A stretch of 9,494 bases of DNA, from positions 1 to 9,494 of the forward strand of contig SKZA01000106.1 of assembly GCA_007127595.1 (NCBI GenBank), read 5' to 3'. Positions 6,783 to 9,494 of this stretch are shown one piece after another (the first letter of the stretch is position 1; each line of letters opens with the position of its first letter). Under the pieces are notes generated by a model. It was not told where the DNA came from. It made no database searches and worked only from the letters and a program-made list of their open reading frames with translations. This stretch comes from Kiritimatiellia bacterium (GTDB taxonomy: Bacteria > Verrucomicrobiota > Kiritimatiellia > SLAD01). The translations under genes were made by a program, and so were the position numbers.

Positions 6783-7750
6783 GACTGTTCCTCCCGCGTC
6801 ACTTGCACTTCCTGCAAGGCCACCATCAGGTCACGGCCGTTGCTCAGCGATTCGCCCCGAAAACAACGGAGAACGTACGCCGCCTTCATAATGGGATCCA
6901 TGCACAGGTACACCACTCCGTATATCGCCAGCAGAAAGGTGGTGTTCGCGACGGCATAGCCGCTGCTCAAACGAAAGACGGTATCCCATCCAAGAAAGAT
7001 GCGCAGTAATTCGGGAATATAGAGAAAGAGGAACAGAAGGTTGATAAACAATGCGAATCCGACGGGAGACAGCGGCCACATCACGAACACGAAGACCAGC
7101 GCGCCCATGACAAACCAGATCCAAACGTCCTGACCGACTTCCGCCATCGTGATCGCGAAGAGCAGCCATGAGACGCCGAAGGACAGGATCATGGCCAGGG
7201 CCAATACCCAGGGGCTCAATAGCCAAATGGAAAGGTGATGGGACAGCCCGTCCCTTTTCGATAACTCCCACGCACGTTTGCGCAGATGTTTCATGTCCAC
7301 ATCATCGCCGTCACCGATCACGGTAAGATTCTGAAAGTATCCGTAGACGTAGGCAAAAGGGATGAGGATCAGCATGCTGAACGGGATCAGAAGCATGCCG
7401 AACGGTTGCGCAGCGGCCTGGACCCAGGCCATGCGCCGGAAGCGGCGCCATGTCCATGGACGCGCCTGTTGCGAGACCATATCCATGAGTTGTCCGGCAT
7501 ACATTGCCTGACCGCATTTCATGACGATGAAGAGAAGCGCCAATCCCAGCGCAGCCGGGGCACAGCGCTCATGCGCGTAAGCGCCACGACTCATGTCGGA
7601 CCAAAAATATAACAAACCCAGTATGAAGGGTACGCTGCCGGCCAAGTAACAGACCCAAGCCGACGCCGGCGCGCGCCGCGCCAAGAGCACGGCTTCCTCC
7701 GCCGTGGCGAGCGGGGCGTTGGCGTCTCCGATTCGTTGCCGTCGTTTCAT
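6779..7750 (-). CDS. polytopic membrane protein of unknown family
   Basis: This is a 323-residue protein with about six or seven hydrophobic segments (near 33-50, 65-80, 115-138, 180-202, 210-225, 230-247 and 268-285). It has a basic N-terminus and a cytosolic loop (about 146-172) containing several charged residues. I do not recognise the family. The C-terminal stretch MDPIMKAAYVLRCF (284-297) followed by RGESLSNGRDL (298-308) is the part that looks most like a conserved motif. The frame can be read from a GTG at 7762, but the ATG at 7750 makes the same ATGA overlap (7747-7750) used elsewhere in the operon and has GGAG upstream, so I chose the ATG. Its place just before DUF4129 and after a small zinc-finger protein suggests a structural part of the same membrane complex; this is inference. 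Confidence 0.75.
   Translation of the reverse strand: MKRRQRIGDANAPLATAEEAVLLARRAPASAWVCYLAGSVPFILGLLYFWSDMSRGAYAHERCAPAALGLALLFIVMKCGQAMYAGQLMDMVSQQARPWTWRRFRRMAWVQAAAQPFGMLLIPFSMLILIPFAYVYGYFQNLTVIGDGDDVDMKHLRKRAWELSKRDGLSHHLSIWLLSPWVLALAMILSFGVSWLLFAITMAEVGQDVWIWFVMGALVFVFVMWPLSPVGFALFINLLFLFLYIPELLRIFLGWDTVFRLSSGYAVANTTFLLAIYGVVYLCMDPIMKAAYVLRCFRGESLSNGRDLMVALQEVQVTREEQS
6790..6795 (-). promoter_or_regulatory. strong ribosome binding site for the DUF4129 gene
   Basis: The minus strand reads GGGAGG with about seven bases before ATG at 6782. It is the best Shine-Dalgarno seen in the window and is embedded in the last codons of the upstream membrane protein gene. It suggests that translation of the DUF4129 gene can start independently as well as by coupling. 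Confidence 0.75.
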
Positions 7751-8073
7751 CGATCGCGCCACTCCGCGGGATAGGTCCAGATGTGACCTTCATGGAAGGC
7801 CGTCGGCAGGGCGAGCAGGATGCGGCCGAATCCGTAAAACAGAAACCAGAGAAGAAGCAGTGCGACCGTCGCACGGAGAACCAGACCGAAACGGCGTTCG
7901 CGGCGTCCGCTTGCACGCGCGGCCGCCCGACGGGCCAGGCAGTCGGAACATAACACGCGCGCTTCATGTTCCGCAATGCACTCCCGGCAATAATAGCGGG
8001 CGCATTCCGGGCAACGCGCGACCGCCTCGCGTTGCGGATGATGAAAGCAGCGCTGAATGCGAATATCGTTCAT
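7747..8073 (-). CDS. small B-box-like zinc-finger protein with one membrane segment
   Basis: This is a 108-residue protein. The N-terminal 46 residues hold CFHH (Cys9, His12), CPEC (21-24), CREC (29-32), His36 and CSDC (42-45), enough ligands for two zinc ions in a B-box or treble-clef-like arrangement. A basic stretch (about 48-62) leads into one membrane segment (about 63-85) and a short tail of some 20 residues. By the positive-inside rule the zinc domain should be cytosolic. A zinc finger tethered to the membrane would suit protein-protein contact rather than DNA binding, but that is inference. The open frame runs 51 codons further upstream in arginine-rich sequence that overlaps the previous gene. 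ATG at 8073 makes an ATGA overlap (8070-8073) and begins just before the first cysteine, so it is the real start. Confidence 0.82.
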   Translation of the reverse strand: MNDIRIQRCFHHPQREAVARCPECARYYCRECIAEHEARVLCSDCLARRAAARASGRRERRFGLVLRATVALLLLWFLFYGFGRILLALPTAFHEGHIWTYPAEWRDR

Positions 8074-9122
8074 GGCTGCGGTCGAGAGGTCTTTCTGCGT
8101 GTACCGATGGCGAGCATACCCGCCATGCCGAACACGAGACTGGTGCCGGCGGTCACCCAGCCGAGGGTTTGTATGCCGTTGTGTTCCGTGACGGATAAGC
8201 GGACGAACAAGCGCGCCGCCTGCCATTCCGTATACCGTTGCTCGCCATAATGAAACTGCAATATGTACGACTGTGCCACAAGCATGAGACCGATCAGTAC
8301 CCCGGCGATCAATAAAGCCCAGTTCATCCGGATGACCGGGCGCGGCGTGCCGGGCCGGTGCTGCCGGATCAGCATGAGCACGATGCCAAGAATGTACAGG
8401 AAAGCCAGTACGAGTCCCGCCGCCAACAGCGGCATGGAGGAATGAAGCATGAGGAGGGCTTTGCCCAAACCGAAGAGTACGAGCAGGAGCGATAACCCCA
8501 TCTGGCCGAACACGAAGGGTCGTAAAGACGGCATGCTGCCCGGCAGCGGCGGCGGCACGGCCTGCGGCAATGGTTTCGGCTGCGGCGAGGCCTCGGGCGG
8601 GGCCATGGATGACGCTTCCGCATCACTCGGTGACTCGTCCTGCTGTGCGTCCAACTCCTGTTCCAGGTCGGCCTGCGCTTCCCGTATGAGTGGTTCAATC
8701 GTTTCCAGGACCCGCCGCGCCTGCTTCATGCGGGATGGCGCCAGCAGGCGCATTTCGCCGATGGCGGTCCCGATCCAAACCGAACAGGACCGGCCGCCCG
8801 ACATGTAGAGCAGTAGCAGAATAAAGCTTGGCACACCGATCAGGGACCAGAAAATCCTGATTGCGAGGGACCCTGAGAGGAGAAAGAAGAAGGCAGCCGT
8901 GCTCACCAGTAGACCGAGCAAGATGCACGTGATCAGTCCGCGGGAATCCTGAAAGACGCGAATCCAATGAATGTCTTTGAAATAGAAACGGCGGTACTGG
9001 TCTTCGGTCAGGTGTTGGCGCACGTGCAATAAGTGATCATCACCCAGCCATAACGTCGCACGCACCGGGGTGCCCAGCGGCGAACTGCGCGCAAGGAGTG
9101 TATAGCCGCGCTCCTTCCTCAT
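8070..9122 (-). CDS. six-TM membrane protein with possible split PH-like domain and proline-rich linker
   Basis: This is a 350-residue protein of no family I can name. Residues 20-56 form short strands (RATLWLG, LLHVRQHL, RRFYFKDIHWIRVF), then comes a membrane hairpin (about 62-83 and 88-108), then another strand (SCSVWIG) and a helix (131-160) rich in Arg, Glu and Gln. This could be a PH-like fold interrupted by the hairpin, a reading made by eye only. A proline-rich, probably disordered linker follows (174-201), then four membrane segments (about 204-226, 230-251, 266-286 and 319-339). The frame extends upstream to 9302 over the preceding gene, but that part lacks matching composition. ATG at 9122 makes an ATGA overlap (9119-9122) and has AGGTGG five bases upstream, so it is chosen. 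It lies between two zinc-ribbon membrane proteins. Confidence 0.78.
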   Translation of the reverse strand: MRKERGYTLLARSSPLGTPVRATLWLGDDHLLHVRQHLTEDQYRRFYFKDIHWIRVFQDSRGLITCILLGLLVSTAAFFFLLSGSLAIRIFWSLIGVPSFILLLLYMSGGRSCSVWIGTAIGEMRLLAPSRMKQARRVLETIEPLIREAQADLEQELDAQQDESPSDAEASSMAPPEASPQPKPLPQAVPPPLPGSMPSLRPFVFGQMGLSLLLVLFGLGKALLMLHSSMPLLAAGLVLAFLYILGIVLMLIRQHRPGTPRPVIRMNWALLIAGVLIGLMLVAQSYILQFHYGEQRYTEWQAARLFVRLSVTEHNGIQTLGWVTAGTSLVFGMAGMLAIGTRRKTSRPQP

Positions 9123-9494
9123 GCCAGCCACCTGCTCAAGCCCCAAACGATCACAGCCAACCAGCCCAAAGTTTGTAGCCCCCCCAGAAGAATGGCGAGT
9201 GCCAGCCGTCCCCTTCCCGATGTCACGAGACTGACGGGCCGTTTCCAGTACCGGACCCCCATGTACACACTGGCCGGGCCCGTAACGAACGTCATGGGCC
9301 AAAAGAATATGGGCAGGATGGCCGTCAACAGGGCAATACGATCATAGCGGATGAAGCGACGCACGATCACGCCCTCTTCTTTCTCCTCCACCTGTTGACG
9401 CAAACAGTTCGGACACAGGCGCTGTGACTTGAAGTCCACGACACACAGCCCGCAGATGAAACGGCCGCAGCCGTCGCATACCACCTCGGCGGTC
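9119..9494 (-). CDS. zinc-ribbon (B-box-like) two-TM membrane protein, 5' end outside window
   Basis: The frame is open from the right edge and ends with TGA at 9119-9121; 124 residues are visible. Near the edge is a cysteine cluster CDGC, CGLC, CPNC (visible residues 6-30) with spacing C-x2-C-x4-C-x2-C-x9-C-x2-C, the same as in the small zinc-finger protein two genes downstream. By analogy a first ligand pair (C-x2-H) should lie just outside the window. A charged stretch (32-50) leads to two membrane segments (about 52-76 and 96-118) and the protein ends soon after. A GTG ending at 9484 could be taken as a start, but the open frame and the missing first ligand pair argue that the gene continues to the right. 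It is the most upstream visible gene of the operon. Its function is unknown; a membrane-tethered zinc-dependent adaptor is a guess. Confidence 0.8.
   Translation of the reverse strand, partial: TAEVVCDGCGRFICGLCVVDFKSQRLCPNCLRQQVEEKEEGVIVRRFIRYDRIALLTAILPIFFWPMTFVTGPASVYMGVRYWKRPVSLVTSGRGRLALAILLGGLQTLGWLAVIVWGLSRWLA
9128..9133 (-). promoter_or_regulatory. ribosome binding site for the six-TM protein gene
   Basis: The minus strand reads AGGTGG five bases before ATG at 9122. It backs the short start over the frame's upstream extension to 9302. Confidence 0.55.

Noticed and set aside
7751..7762. GTG at 7762 as start of the polytopic membrane protein
   Set aside because: No ribosome binding site is properly spaced for it; ATG 7750 makes the usual ATGA overlap.
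8074..8226. Upstream extension of the small zinc-finger protein to 8226
   Set aside because: The added 51 residues are Arg/His-rich translation of the overlapping gene in another frame; ATG 8073 fits the operon's overlap pattern.
9123..9302. Upstream extension of the six-TM protein to 9302
   Set aside because: It would overlap the zinc-ribbon gene by about 180 bases. The extra residues have no membrane or domain features, and ATG 9122 has both an ATGA overlap and a ribosome binding site.
583..9494. Antiviral defence or toxin-antitoxin system
   Set aside because: There is no nuclease, toxin, reverse transcriptase or other effector domain. The content is an ATPase with membrane and zinc-binding proteins in a tight housekeeping-style operon.

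Overview
The window looks like chromosomal DNA from a bacterium with a moderately high GC content. It uses the standard bacterial code: TGA is a frequent stop and GTG is sometimes a start. Coding density is close to 100%. The gene set (MoxR ATPase, DUF58, SpoIIM-like, RDD, DUF4129, DUF4350, with zinc-ribbon membrane proteins) recalls envelope operons of uncultured Gram-negative lineages such as the PVC group. That assignment is an inference from gene content and is weak. I see no mobile elements, CRISPR arrays, tRNA or rRNA.

Layout. The left edge (1-531, + strand) holds the 3' part of a class I SAM-dependent methyltransferase. It converges on the rest of the window across a 51-base gap carrying a hairpin. 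From the right edge down to 583, everything is one tightly packed minus-strand operon of ten genes. In transcription order these are: a zinc-ribbon/2-TM protein (5' end cut off by the window), a 6-TM protein with a possible PH-like cytosolic part, a short B-box-like zinc-finger protein with one TM, a polytopic membrane protein of unknown family, a DUF4129 protein, a DUF4350 protein, a MoxR AAA+ ATPase, a DUF58 protein, a SpoIIM-like protein and an RDD protein. Seven of the nine junctions are 4-base start/stop overlaps (ATGA or GTGA), one is a 14-base overlap and one is a 1-base gap. The promoter must lie to the right of the window.

How the genes fit together. The last six genes form a known kind of neighbourhood in which a cytosolic MoxR ATPase is linked to a DUF58 protein and several membrane proteins. 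It is thought to be an ATP-driven assembly or remodelling machine at the membrane, but its substrate is not known. There is no separate von Willebrand A (BatA/BatB-like) gene here. What stands out is the upstream half: two membrane proteins carry cysteine clusters with identical spacing, with a PH-like membrane protein between them and a polytopic membrane protein just after. These four genes are locked by overlapping codons to the MoxR half, which suggests one membrane complex with its own zinc-binding, adaptor-like parts. Several obvious long reading frames start too far upstream; the starts given here were chosen from the overlap pattern and ribosome binding sites.
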